DNA from: Romanomermis culicivorax
Taxonomy: Eukaryota; Nematoda; Enoplea; Mermithida; Mermithidae
DNA: 64,000 nt
Assembly (NCBI GenBank): GCA_963922205.1
Contig: CAWUHX010000072.1
Coordinates: 310,001-374,000, forward strand
Direction: 5' to 3'
Made by a program: the position numbers and the translations under genes. The notes beneath the pieces are model-generated. The model saw nothing but the letters and a program-made list of their open reading frames with translations, searched no databases and had not been told where the DNA came from. How positions within the stretch are numbered: position 1 is the stretch's first letter; the number at the start of each line of letters is the position of its first letter. Below are positions 21,183-32,786 of this stretch, piece by piece.

Positions 21183-22268
21183 TCTTTTTGCTTCTATTCT
21201 ACAGTAAACTTGGACAAGATAATTAAATGCTAAGCCAGTAAAAACTTGATTCTGAAAGGATGCTACTACTGAAGAAAATAAAACTCTAGCTTGGTCATTG
21301 CAAATAGTGCAAAATCCTGACAACACTGAACGTGGCATAGAAGTTGAGATTATATTGTGCTGAAAGCTTTCATAAGGTAAATACGTTTGCAAAAGTATTG
21401 ATGTTCAGAATCGACTAAACGTGATTTCCGATTACAAAATTTAAGACTGAAAAACATAGAACAGCGGACTAAATCTGCAGAGGAAAATGTTCACAATACT
21501 TCTGGCAAAATATGACCATGTTCTACACATTTATTCACCCAAATATCGTTTACAATGTGGAATTTCCGTTCGCGACAACGATTAATTACCTCGAAGTGAT
21601 GTAATCGATCCTTGTTCCTGAAAACCGCATAAACCATGATTATTACGTGCATGCTATCAGTCATAAATTTACGTATTGGTCATAGACCGGGCCATGTCAT
21701 GAAGATTAGAGATCGTCCCACTATAGAGAAAGTGAAAGTATATGTGGCCAGACTCCTGGCAGCACTTAGTTGTGATAAGTAAAAAATTAACGTCACCTGA
21801 AAATCACACATACAAATTAAATTGAAGTGTTAGATAACGAAATTCTATTCATCTTATTTGAAGGTCAAAATTCGCATAGCTACGGTAAAGCAAAAGTTAA
21901 ATTTCTTCAATTTTCTGATTTTTGACATACATTTCTTTAAACTTCCACAGGTTTATGTGGGTCACACATAATGTTTTGTGAAATGACTCAATATTCACGC
22001 AAATGCATAGGCTGTAGAAATAATGAGTCTGGAGTGCCTATACAGAATAGTGCTTGAAATATCAAATTTCAAGAGGAAAATTTGCAGGTTTTTTCACAAA
22101 CACTTACATTTACTGCTAAATCTCAGAGGCACCAAAAAGTCCATATACGATAGATATGTTTTCCGGCTGCTGACGAAAAATTAAGAAAATTAATGGGCTG
22201 CTAGAGGCTCGCAGAACTGGGAGTTTGGAAATTATTCAGTCATTACATTTTCTAAAAATTTCAATCTA
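21183..22268. other. No gene or element recognised
   Basis: About 1.1 kb between the MULE and the mariner element. It is AT-rich with one minus-strand ORF of 77 codons (21159-21392) overlapping the MULE edge, which has no recognised motif. Confidence 0.45.
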
Positions 22269-22477
22269 TTGGGTTGGCAAGAAAGTAATGTCGATTTTTG
22301 CTCAATGTTATCAATCAAGGTTCTTCTTTTTTAATCCAGCCGAATAAACTGGGTTGTTGATTGTTTGTTTGGAAGGGCAAACATTACTATTTTGAAAAAT
22401 TGGGTCAGTTTCAAGTTGGCTCATACTGTCCATTTTATTGATACCTACAACAACTCCCTGACCATTTACATCATTGC

Positions 22478-23210
22478 ATTTTGTATGAGTATGATTTGGG
22501 CGGAAGTGCAGCTGAGGCAATGAGAAATATATGGCAAGTGTATAGTGAACCTGCTGCATTCGAATGTGCAGTTGAATGGTGCTTTGCAAAGTTCAGGACT
22601 GGCACCCACAGTATCAAAGATAAACCTCATGGTGGATGACCAGGGGAAGTATCGGAAGCAGAAGCAGACAAAGAACAGCTTATGTACAAAATGCCTTGAT
22701 TCAAAAGTAGCTTTCATTGGTAAACCACAAAGGAGTATTTCTGCTCCATACAATGAAGGTCCACATACTACTGACACATACCTGTAAGAGGTCCGACCAG
22801 TTGGGGGGGGGCAAATCCGAAATTTGGGGGGAGGGGGTCGAAAAAAGTCGAAATTTTCCCTAAAAAGGCCAAAAAACACACTTTTTTGCAAATTTTTTCA
22901 ATTTTTTCCAAACTAGGGGGGTTGGGTATATGGTTGGCCAAGTTGGGGGGCCCCCCAACCCCCCCCCCCCAAAGTACAGGTATGTACTGACATTGTCTAG
23001 GCAAAAATCCAGGAATTAATTTGGGAGTTGTTACCCCATTCAACATTCTAACCAGACATTCCACCATCCAATTATTATTTGTTTGAGTCATTGCAGAATA
23101 GCCTTGTCGATATGGAATTTGAAAAACAATGACGACGTCGGAACGTTCATCCAGAACTGTCATTGCAAAGCTACCTGTCAAATAGCAAAGTGTGATTGAT
23201 AGCCATGGGG
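22478..23210 (+). pseudogene. Mariner transposase pseudogene
   Basis: Before the A insertion, translation gives an HTH-like segment LGGSAAEAMRNIWQVYSEPA followed by AKFRTGTHSIKDKPHGG, a stop, then PGEV, matching the N-terminal DNA-binding region of mariner transposases. After the insertion the frame gives IQELIWELLPHSTF, a stop, then PDIPPSNYYLFESLQNSL, which matches the C-terminal catalytic region, with N in the position usually held by the third catalytic D. Stops and a large internal deletion make it non-functional. Confidence 0.88.
22777..22984. mobile_element. Family A MITE, copy 7 (inserted in mariner)
   Basis: Runs from CATACCTGTAAGAGGTCCGA to AAAGTACAGGTATG. The flanking 8-bp duplication TACTGACA is perfect (22769-22776 and 22985-22992). 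This copy is the clearest proof that family A makes 8-bp duplications and moved after the mariner was in place. Confidence 0.93.
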
Positions 23211-23330
23211 CATGTTTTGATCATTATCCATGCTTCATGTAAATGTAATAAAAATAAAATGTATTTAAATTAAATTATTTAAATTTAAAAATGTAGTCAA
23301 ATTTTCGACATTACTTTCCTGCCAAGAGTA

Positions 23331-24214
23331 TATATTGTGAAAAAATTACTAACTGATAAATTTAAAAAGTAAGACAGTAAAACAACCTATGTGCCCTGAA
23401 TATTAGCATAAAAACCAACCTGTATAAAAAAATTCTCATAGCTACAGTGCCCCAAAGTTTAAAATTTCTGCATTGATTGGCGTTTTTCATTCTAAATGAT
23501 ACTTTAGATATGACAGCCTGGAAATGAAGTAGAAATTCATGAAAACTCATTAAATATGTAATACAGTATTCTACAATAAGATATGAACATATTTTCTATA
23601 TTTACTCTACCCCTAAAAAATACATTTTACATTTTTTATGGAGTCCTAAAATGTCAAAGATAAGACAGTTGAAAAAGATGAAAAGACCGCTTTTTCCCAA
23701 AGAAAGTGACAATATATTTATTGCTAGAGCTCAACAGAACGGATAATTTCCCTATGCAGTGAAGTTATCCATAAAATGTCTTTAGTTGCTGACAGAAATA
23801 TTCAAAACACATGTTGCTCATACATGTAACAGTATATTACTTCATGCGCACTATCCCTACTAGACTTAAGTGCATAAGGTTTCACTTTACAGCCCCCGCA
23901 GACAGACTCCAAGTGCATATCTTTGCACTGCCCCACTCCAAGCGCGTAAGGTTGCCCTATCCCATCCCCTGCAGAAAGACCCGAAGTGATAGCTAGCTAG
24001 CTGGTCGATTCTGCACATGCTCTGACTAATCTTCGCGAAGCTACTGTAATATAAAACATAAAACATGAAATGAAAGGAAAATGAGTTTACCAGGGTTTTA
24101 TTTCTGACAATTCTAAATTTTTTTGCAACCTTAGCAAGTTCTTCGTAATGACTAGTGTGTTACCATGCTTGTGTGTTTTATGATTAATATAACATTAGAT
24201 TGCCAGCTCGAGTC
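23331..24214. other. No gene recognised
   Basis: AT-rich DNA with ORFs of 61-62 codons at most. CTTGGAGT-like and AAGTGCATA repeats near 23870-23960 look like a short imperfect duplication. Nothing else stands out. Confidence 0.4.
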
Positions 24215-24217
24215 TAA

Positions 24218-24495
24218 AGGCCCTGTCATACTTCACCGCGCGGCGCTGTGCGGTACCGGCCGGCGCCGCGCGGCGCCCTACGGCGCTGCTTTTTTACTTT
24301 TGGATTTTGCTCTTCTCAAAAAATGTGTATTGGTTTAGTTGAAACCTGACGGGGCGCCGCAAAAATTACAAAAACCTATTCATACTTCAAAAGCGGTACC
24401 GCGCGGCGCCGGCCGGCGCCGCATTTTAGTATGAATAGGACAACCGGCGCCGCGCGGCGCCGGCCGGTACCGCGCGGCGAAGTATGACAGGGCCT
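24218..24495. mobile_element. Family D Harbinger-like MITE, copy 1
   Basis: The ends AGGCCCTGTCATACTTCACC and the inverse of AGGCCCTGTCATACTTCGCC are flanked by TAA on both sides. Subterminal zones are strings of GCGCGGCGCCGG and GGTACC palindromes, giving very high local GC inside AT-rich DNA. The 3-bp TAA target and end pattern fit PIF/Harbinger-like elements. No coding capacity (the minus-strand ORF across it is a repeat translation). Confidence 0.82.
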
Positions 24496-24999
24496 TAAGT
24501 CGAGTGCCTTACTTACCTCACCTGAGATTTCAATGCCGTTTAACTTCATATGACGTGTGTGTGGGCCTGCGCCTGCGTCATCCAAGAATTTGGTTGCTTT
24601 GTTTTTTTTCTTATTCTTAGTTTTTTCCGTCCAATAAAGTAGCCCAATGCGGCAAAACATTTTTTTATGATGTGATGCATATTTTATTTTTGTGAAGCAA
24701 AAACCAAGCAATATTACAGATGAACAGCCAACTTTATTAGACTGAATTTTCAAATAACCTAAATCTCCACTTCAGCAAATGACTCTTTTTCTTGGAACAA
24801 AGCATCACTGATGTCATTATATAGTCAAGAACAGCATGCGTTTAAAATTCGTAATATTTGTTATAGACAATGGATTATTCACTGTAACCTTGTTATCATT
24901 TGCACCAGGAAATGAATCGATGTGAAAGAATCGAAAATTTGGCAACATCAATAAATTTAGTTGGAAATATTTGAAGCATAATTTAATTTTCAGCTTTTG

Positions 25000-25423
25000 C
25001 TACCTGTTGCAGTTAGCTTCAGTATTCTTGTAGAAATTATGCCAATACCCCTTTCTTAACGTTCCAGTGTTGACAATTTCTTTATACAAATGATACACCA
25101 CAACATTGCTTGGATAGGTGTATGGCGAAAATCCAACACCATAAAAACTACTTGGAATATCGGCAAAGCCAGAGAATGTTAGCGCCCCAAAAATTTTAAC
25201 TTTGTATTTATTCTTCACTAATTGCTTAGCATCCACAAATTAGTAGATTGCGTTGATTGTGAAACAAACATTCTTGGCCCATTCGGGCTTCAACTTCATA
25301 ATGTTGTTCCTGATATTTGTCACTGTTAGCTCTACTTATTTTGATTTTTAGCTTTTTTGTTGAAACGTCATTGGTGATAAGAATGAAGATCAATATTGTA
25401 CTAAGCATATTGAGTCTCATCAT
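25000..25423 (-). CDS. Possible small secreted protein
   Basis: From 25423 the frame opens MMRLNMLSTILIFILITNDV, a short hydrophobic N-terminus typical of a signal peptide, followed by a basic segment STKKLKIKISR. It stops after 65 codons, but a second frame (25236-25000) continues with KNKYKVKIFGALTFSGFADI and ends NFYKNTEANCNR. A 52-nt intron, from GTTTGTTTC to a TTAG acceptor with a CTAAG branch-like site, would join them in phase as ...MGQE-L-KNKYKVK..., giving about 125 residues. A frameshift is the alternative. No family recognised; no homology was tested. Confidence 0.35.
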
Positions 25424-26200
25424 CCTTGGATTTTTAATAATGTAAAGAGCTTAAAAAATGAAAGCATAGTTACCCATACTTGTGATAGTGATAGATAGCT
25501 TATTTTGCTAGAAAATATTGCTTAAAATATAACAGGAATATTATTTGATTGTATTCTGTACAAAAAACAAAGGAAAGTAGAAATAAAGTTAAATTCCTGA
25601 TAATTTCTGAAAACTGTTCGGATTTTCCATTGGCATTTGAGACAACTCTGAATCAACTGCTAAGGCTTGATCAATGCTATTTCACGAGCGCATTGAGTCA
25701 AGTATCATCTTTCGATTAGTCGAACTGCATCGCTGGCTCTCAGCATACTGAAGAGAAAAATGCTAGGTTTCATATGAAACACCCTGTTCAACAATCATTG
25801 TAATTAAGCGAATTAAACTTAGCTACTATTTTGAAACATTTTGAAAATATTTTAAACAAAGAAAGATTGCCCTTATTTATGTTTGTATTTACCTTTTAAT
25901 TTGTTCTATTCCCGATTCTAATCGTTCTGAATTGTGATACGATATTTTAATCATGACAAAAATTTCTATTATGCCCAACGTACTGTAAGTAAATCAGCAT
26001 CTGGCGTAGAAAAATAGACGTCAAAGTTTCCCGTTTTGAGAAACCGGAAGTATTTCGATCAATTTTTTTGCTACGATCATACTCCTTGCACCATTGGAAG
26101 CAGCAAAAAAACTGCTTAAAGTCGATGAGTCAAAAGCATAAATTCCATCAGAAAAACTTCCGAAGAACGTCATTAATAGTCGAAAACTGATCACACAAGC
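25424..26200. other. No gene recognised
   Basis: AT-rich flank of the P element at 26209. A 73-codon minus-strand ORF at 26021-26242 crosses the P boundary and is not credible as a gene. Confidence 0.4.
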
Positions 26201-26208
26201 ATCGTAGT

Positions 26209-26994
26209 CAGGCTTTTTTGTCGTCAAAAATTTACAGGCCAAATGGCTCCTAGACCTAAATTTTTAGGAGCCAAGACATTTTTAGTGGCCATAAATTATC
26301 AATGCACACTTTTGATAAAAATTAATGCATTATATAATTCGTATAGTTTGGTTGTATTTAATCCAAATTTACTTGTATCACAGATAGGGCAAATTTTTTG
26401 AATTTGCTTTTAAAACGGAACTCATCAAAAAAGTTTATTTTCAGTCAAAACACGACACGTTTATTCATCGTTTCTTAGCTAAATCACCAGTTTTATATCG
26501 CGTTTCTTTAGCCCTTATTTTGTAAGCACTTCCGAAATCAAAATTATTACAATTGCTGTGGCATTTCTGCAAACGCATCAAGACGTCCAAATGTTCAGCC
26601 TGATTTGATGATCGATGAAAAATCTAATTTTGCTATTTGATTTCTTGATCGAGTAAGACCTTACTGTTGTTTGCGACCGAGTTTTCGTCTTTAATCTGTT
26701 CACCAGAGAAAAACCACGCTTAACGCCAGCGTTTGTTGCATTGAAACACAAAATTATCTCGGAAAAAACAGTTAAAAATAGTAGTAAATCGTTTTTTGTT
26801 TAAGAGATCTTCAAAATAGAAACGCATTCATGTAAAGTTGCTTGATATATAATATAATTATAGCAAACAACTAAAATTCGGTTAAACTTCAGTTGAATTT
26901 TTTGGAGCCAAATTGGCTCCTTGAAGTAAAATTTTAGGAGCCATTTTCAAACTTTTAGGAGCCCAGGCTCCTAAAATGACTAAAAAAAAGCCTG
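26209..26994. mobile_element. Family P hAT-like element, copy 1 (786 bp)
   Basis: Begins CAGGCTTTTTTGTC and ends GACTAAAAAAAAGCCTG, with a perfect 8-bp duplication ATCGTAGT (26201-26208 and 26995-27002). Just inside each end are palindromes of the type CAAATGGCTCC...CTAAATTTTTAGGAGCC. No transposase motif found, so it is non-autonomous. Confidence 0.9.
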
Positions 26995-27002
26995 ATCGTA
27001 GT

Positions 27003-27757
27003 TTTCTGTTATTTAATAGACGTCAAAAATATGCACCACTTTGTAGAAAAATGAATAAGACATCGTAATCGATCAAATATTCATTGAATAAACTTGATTT
27101 AAAGTTGATAAATTTTTTCGGAAAATCGAACTTTACAAAGTGCATCAAAACTTTCGATGTCAAAAATCGGGAAAGTCGAAAATTTTAAACCTTTTCCCTA
27201 CAATAGGTGCACAAATTTTGACTTTCAGATAAAATGAATATCGTTATTGTTCCTAACGTATAAATTTGTCCCTATAAGTGATTTTTAGATGGGGCCAATT
27301 TTTTACTTACCCCAGCTTGCGGTATAAGAAACAAATTTTCTCACATTTCTTAAGACACAATTTCTGTGAGAATCGACCAAGGCCTGTAGTTACGTGTGAT
27401 AAGTAAAAAATTAATCATACCTCAAAAATATGCACTTTGTACAGTTTATTGCGCTGAACAACATGTCGGTATTCGTTTAATCGAGAGATTGAAATTCGCA
27501 TTGCAACATCAACCCAAAGATTGAAATTTTTCACAATTTCCGGTACTTTAGGTCACAGTCATTAAAGACCTGTAAGTAATCAGGTACCTATGCAATGAAA
27601 CAAATAATATTTTGTCAGTATATGTAACACGTTTAGCGTACATGCACGACACAAAGGCAAAATATGAGTTTCCTTGAACCAACTTCACTATGTTATGGTC
27701 TGACACCTTGACAAAATACGCACCAACTTTCATCAAAATTTGAGAACCTTTGAAGGT
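27003..27757. other. No gene recognised
   Basis: Intervening DNA between two P elements. The largest ORF is 62 codons on the minus strand with no recognised motif. Confidence 0.4.
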
Positions 27758-27765
27758 GTCACAAT

Positions 27766-29871
27766 CAGGCTTTTTTTATTTAAAAACCAGGAGCCAAATG
27801 GCTCCTAGGCCTAAATTTTTAGGGGCCAAATTGAAATTTTGGGAGCCAAACATTTTTAATTGAAGAATATCGATAAATGAGCTTGTAACACACTGTTGAA
27901 CGCATTAATTAAATTATATAGATATTCAATCAGTTGACACGTGTTAAAAAAATTACTTTTTTAAATTTGATTTCCAACCAGCGTTTTTAGTTATATGCAT
28001 CTTTCTACATGTACAAACATCGGCCGAAAAATCTTTGTGCAAAGAAAACTTTTTATGTAGAAAACACGATATTTCGTTCATTTTTGCGCAAACCTTCTTC
28101 TAAGATCAGGGTTTTTTTTTGACCTACGAGTCACAAGCCAAGTGGCTTGTTGACCTAAAATTTTACAAGCCATTCCAAAGTTTTACAACCCAATTTTATA
28201 ATATCAGTATACGTGAATGAATTCCAATGCTAGGTTATTTTTTTTAAAAATGTATATATTGAGCATCATGGTAATCGATCAAAAAAGAGATGTCATTCAA
28301 CATTTATTCAATAACATTTTAGAGCCGTTAATTCATTAAAATTCAGAAAACATTTGAAATTTTTGAGTTTGATCGAAGTCGAATCTACAAGCATTGTGGA
28401 ACATATTTTCCAGCAAACTATCCAAGAACATAATGACTTTGAATTACATGAGAAATCGGCGGTTAAATCCTCTATGGTGACAAGTGAGAGCTCAAAAAAG
28501 CTATTAATCTTTCCTGCCTGAAACGCCGGAAAATTTTTTTGGGTATTGAATTGACATTCTGCGATACTGGAAAATCAATTTTCCAACCACTTGTTTGAAG
28601 AATTAGTTTCGAATTTTCTGTTCAAAGGTCGTAATTTCTGGAATTTCATGTTTGAAAAATTTTAAAATCATCAATTTATTCACACACTCTAATGAACTTG
28701 GCCAAATAGATATGAGCAAGAAGAGTAGAAGTTTCCGAAAACTACTTCCATGAAGCTTTTGGATTGATTTTACGATGAGAAAGAAATAATCATTTCAAAA
28801 AGTTTACAGACTTTACAGACCTGACTTTCTCAAAAAATGAGTCAAGGGAAAAATGTGAACCTTCATTAAATATCAAGATGAAATATTGAAGATTACCAAT
28901 CAAAACATGAGATAATACGTTTAAGATGATTAAAACTATTAAAGATTAAATGATAAGTGAACGTAGACATGTTAGAAGCGGCGCCTGAGCTAGGAAATAA
29001 ATAATAATGCTCATTTATGTCATAACCGGCGCGAAGCGCCGGAAAATTTTGAGGTTATGACCTTCTAAAATGCACCAAAATGCATCTTTCCTGTATCCTA
29101 TATGATCAAACACATGACTCAAAAAATTCTGACAAGCCATGGCTAGTAAAATGCTAAAAAAACTATGTCTAAGATAGCACTTGAGTTCATTTCCTTCTAA
29201 CTCAAAAGTATAGGGTTTTGAAAATGCAGCTTCTGTTCTTATTGTTCTGTTGTTTCCTATATCTTTTCGGCGCTACGCAACGAATTTTTGTTTTGATTTT
29301 GACACTCTAAAATGCCGGAAAATCAATTTCCGGATAACTTATTCAATAAACATTCAAGGCTCGAACACATGTATATATCATTTTACAAATTGAAAAATAT
29401 GTTCATACTTTCATGAGTTTCAAAAACTCGAATTAAATTTGAAATTTATGAAAATCACCTCATTATGATCATGAATTGAAACTCGGCTCCATATTTAAAA
29501 TAATAGTTGAAAAAATTTGAAAATTGAGATTTCGATCTCTTAAATGCATCAAAATTCATTTTTTCCTTGTCGAACCCCCATATTTTTTCTCTTTTTCGAA
29601 AATTTTTTCCCCCAGAAAGTTTGATTTTTTGAAAATTAGTGAATAGACTAATTTGAAAAATTAAAGAACGAGAAAAATTTTCGGTGTTTAATGATTTTAG
29701 AGCCTGTAAAACACTTTGAATCTAAAACTGAATAAAAATGACTATAATTCGCTAAGATATAAACGAATAAGTCAAAATTTTAGGCGCCAAAATGGCTCCT
29801 ATACGTAAAATTTTAGGAGTCATTTGCAAACTTCTAGGGGCCCAGGCCCCTAAAATGACTAAAATAGTCTG
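27766..29871. mobile_element. Family P hAT-like element, copy 2 (2.1 kb)
   Basis: Begins CAGGCTTTTTTTATTT and ends TGACTAAAATAGTCTG, with a perfect 8-bp duplication GTCACAAT (27758-27765 and 29872-29879). Both ends carry the GGAGCCAAATGGCTCC-type palindrome. It is longer than copy 1 because it holds an F repeat (28370-29105) and another P-like start at about 28107 (CAGGGTTTTTTTTTTGACC, then AGCCAAGTGGCTTG). No intact ORF. Confidence 0.85.
28370..29105. repeat. Family F repeat, longest forward copy
   Basis: About 700 bp that matches 62685-63380 in reverse over nearly its whole length, and 55060-55470 and 56280-56790 in part. Landmarks in order: CAAGCATTGT, ACGCCGGAAAATTTTTTTGG, AATCAATTTTCCAACC, CTACTTCCATGAAGCTTTTG, GGTAGACATGTTAGAAGC, and the hairpin CCGGCGCGAAGCGCCGG. 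No coding frame. Confidence 0.8.
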
Positions 29872-29879
29872 GTCACAAT

Positions 29880-31285
29880 GAACAAATTAGAAGTCATTTT
29901 TCAACTAAATTATAAAAATTATTGTTTAAAATTGCACCTTTTCTTTCAAAATTGTAATAATTCAGCTAGAACTTTTACGCTTTGCAGATCGACCACAACA
30001 ATTGGTTACAATATCGCTATCCCATACATGGGAAATTATACTAAGTGACGCATATTTTCGATGTTGTTGAAAAAACTTGTCATGCAAATTTATGTGTCAT
30101 TTCGTGAAAATATCAGGTATTGAAGCCAATATCGCCTATGTTGCAGCTAGAATATTTGGCCACATACCCATCAAGTTTCATCATAATATCGATACTGATC
30201 CATCATATATATAATTATAATCAAGCAGTATACTCCACTAGTAATCAAAATGGAAGCCTAAAAATATTTGGTTACCAACGGTTACCAATTTTAAGAACAT
30301 TGTACATCTCATTAGATTTATCCATTCAGTTCTTCTAATCACACAGTATAAAATTTCATTTACCTAAAAAAATATTCTGCACATAAATTTATGAATAAGG
30401 TCTATTATATCCCCGAAATCAACATTACACGAGGCAAGCTTTGGGCTTTTGCTCGCATATCATCACCATGTATACTGACATTTGTGGCATGAAAATCTAT
30501 AGAACGTCAAGCTAATTAAATTTATGTAACAAAAATTTGTACAAGTCATCTGTGAAAACGTGAACAATGGTTTACAAGATTTAAATTCTACTGGATTGAA
30601 TAACTCTTATGCTACTGTAAAGAAGCAAATCTATCCTTCAGGATTATACCACTTTCGCTACAAAATAGTTGACATAACTATTTTTTTCCATGTTTCTAAG
30701 AAATTCGTGTGATAACCCCAATTTTTCCATAGTAGAATTGTGCCGGGCAACCTTGCTGAATACTGGTGGAAAAATATGCACACTTGATACGCCATTCAAT
30801 GAAATGTGTGCGGAAAAAGCTCGCCAGTTCCCTTTGTCTGATAAAAATGTGACTAAACTGTGCAAGAATAAATTTTGATTGAACTTTGAAATTATTCTTA
30901 TTGGAAAAACACGTAAAGACTTGATCCAATAAAATTTCTGATATCATATTCGTAATCAGCGACATCGATTTACCCATGAAACTATTCTAATTTAAGCTCA
31001 AAATTATTCTAATTTAAGCTCAAATTTTTTTCGATTTTTGACCCATGTGGAGACATGCCACACTAATACCTCAGATGTATAGTACATTTGTCTTGTAAAA
31101 AATAGACAGAATGCAGTTGAAGTGTATTTTCAGGCCTATTTCAAATTCTACAAACTTTTTAGGACGTACTGGTGTTTCTAGCAAACCTGGAAAACGTGGA
31201 AGGTCAGGGGAAAAAACGCCTCGAACCATGAAAAGTCAGAGAATTTGAAAAAATATTTGAAAAAAGTCGAAATCTCAAATTTTCT
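29880..31285. other. No gene supported; short ORFs only
   Basis: Contains overlapping open frames near 30644-30977 on both strands (93 codons minus, 62 plus). The plus frame includes GGKICTLDTPFNEMCAEKAR, which looks protein-like in composition but matches no domain I know and has no visible splice context. An 18-bp direct duplication AAATTATTCTAATTTAAG-like occurs at about 30988-31023. Confidence 0.35.
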
Positions 31286-31289
31286 AGTG

Positions 31290-31640
31290 CATCACATTCA
31301 TTGATTGCATCATTGGTTGATTTCCTGATTAGTTGGTCGATTCTCTGATTGCTTAGTTGATTTCCCGGTTGGATTGGAAGGTTGGTTGATTTCCTGGTTA
31401 GATCGTTCATTGATTCACTGATCAGTTGGTGTATTTCCTGATTGGTGTATTGATTCCATGGCTGGTAGTTTATTTCATGGTTGGTTCGTTCATTTATTCC
31501 CTGTTAAGCTGATTTATTCTCTGACTCAATGGTTGGTTGGTTGATTCCCTGGTTGATTGTTTCGCTAATTCTCTGATTGTTGGGTTGATTTCCTGATTCA
31601 CTGATTAGTTGGCTGATTGATTAGTTAATAACCGTGTTGA
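31290..31640. repeat. Degenerate minisatellite, TTGGTTGATTTCCTGATT
   Basis: Roughly 15 or more imperfect copies of a unit of about 18-24 bp resembling TTGGTTGATTTCCTGATT with interspersed GATTCACTGATTAG. The minus-strand ORF over it, with repeated NQPIDQL-like peptides, is a translation of the repeat. Confidence 0.85.
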
Positions 31641-31828
31641 ATATATTTGTTTGTAACATTTATTCAATAGCAAAAATTTAATTCTGCTTTCCACGGAGTA
31701 AAAATCCAAAAAAACAAATATTCTAAGGGGTGAGTCAGGATTCTGCCAAGGATCATACAGAGTTCTGCCTGGTGTCAGGACACAGAAAACCCCCTCAAGA
31801 ATACGTATGGCTGCCACTATAAAATTTA

Positions 31829-32176
31829 GTGGGCTCTCTTCGACAAAGATTGACTTTCCAAACCCAGACTCTAGAAATTTGTTATGGTATGAGAAAGTCA
31901 GCTCTGGTTAATGATAGATTTTTTCTCTTTTCTAGAGAGACAACTTCAGCATTGAATTTTTTACGGAAGACAATTCCAGTGTTGCGTGAGAATCCTAGAA
32001 TTACTGTGGCTATTATTGTAGTGTCACTGGTTCTCTTTTGCACCTCATTCAAAGTCCAAGTTTTCCGATCATTTCGTATTTTCATTATTTTCTCTTTATT
32101 TCTATTGTTTTTATCATACTTCTACTTTTCGTCTTATCATTCCTTTCCATGTTGCCGCGTATATTTTCATGCCTAA
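31829..32176 (+). CDS. Hypothetical ORF with two hydrophobic segments
   Basis: A 115-codon frame containing RKTIPVLRENPRITVAIIVV and two strongly hydrophobic stretches (VAIIVVSLVLF and FIIFSLFLLFLSYFYF), as in a small membrane protein. A CTTTTCTAG acceptor-like site at about 31940 lies within it. It stops next to the left end of the composite element at 32177. No family recognised, and a shorter minus-strand ORF overlaps, so chance is quite possible. Confidence 0.2.
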   Translation: MGSLRQRLTFQTQTLEICYGMRKSALVNDRFFLFSRETTSALNFLRKTIPVLRENPRITVAIIVVSLVLFCTSFKVQVFRSFRIFIIFSLFLLFLSYFYFSSYHSFPCCRVYFHA

Positions 32177-32786
32177 AGGTGTGTTTATACTTCGCTCGAG
32201 GAGGCCTACTCGAGGAGAATAACTGAAAAGCAGCCAATCAAAATGCAGGAGTACTACGCTTGATGGCCCTCGAGGATGAATTAATATGAACGTACTCTTA
32301 GTACATTTTGTGCGCTAAGTTGGGGAGAAGTGCCCTGAAACCCGTTCGCTGTCCACCCCATCCTATTTTTAACATATTTGGTGCCACTCCGGCGGCTCCC
32401 AGCGCTATCCCCTCCTCCGTCGGGTCGAAAATTTCATTAAAATGGTAAAACTGGTAGTCTAAAAGTCAGAAATTGTCTGTTCTTCGTCAAAATTACTGAA
32501 AATGTCGAAATTTTTTGACGCTTTGCGTTAGAATCACCAATTCCTAAAAGGTTTCTAAACGGGCCCTCGATTTTTTGGGATCAATGTTACACATATTGGG
32601 CAAATTTTTTGGCATTAACTTGACACACGAGGATCCACAGAATTTTGGTCGTCTTGCACTTTCAGACCCAGTTTTTAGAATTATGACGGATAAGTAAGAA
32701 GACCGAAAAATTAAGCAATGCTTGCAAATGCGTTGACTTTCGGCTGATGGTTTATGGAAAACATTAGGGAATATATTATATTTATA

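Larger units (their letters stand above)
22269..23328 (+). mobile_element. Mariner-family element, decayed
   Basis: The left end TTGGGTTGGCAAGAAAGTAA and the inverted right end containing TTGGCAGGAAAGTAATGTCG form mariner-type TIRs. TA flanks both sides (22267-22268 and 23329-23330). The interior carries the start and end of a mariner transposase. A family A element has landed in the middle (22777-22984). Without that insertion the mariner is about 850 bp, short for an autonomous copy, so the middle of the transposase is deleted. Confidence 0.9.

Noticed and set aside
30690-30977. Overlapping plus and minus ORFs, plus frame containing CTLDTPFNEMCAEKARQFPL
   Set aside because: Protein-like in look, but no family recognised, no splice context and a competing longer minus frame. 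Kept only as a note.
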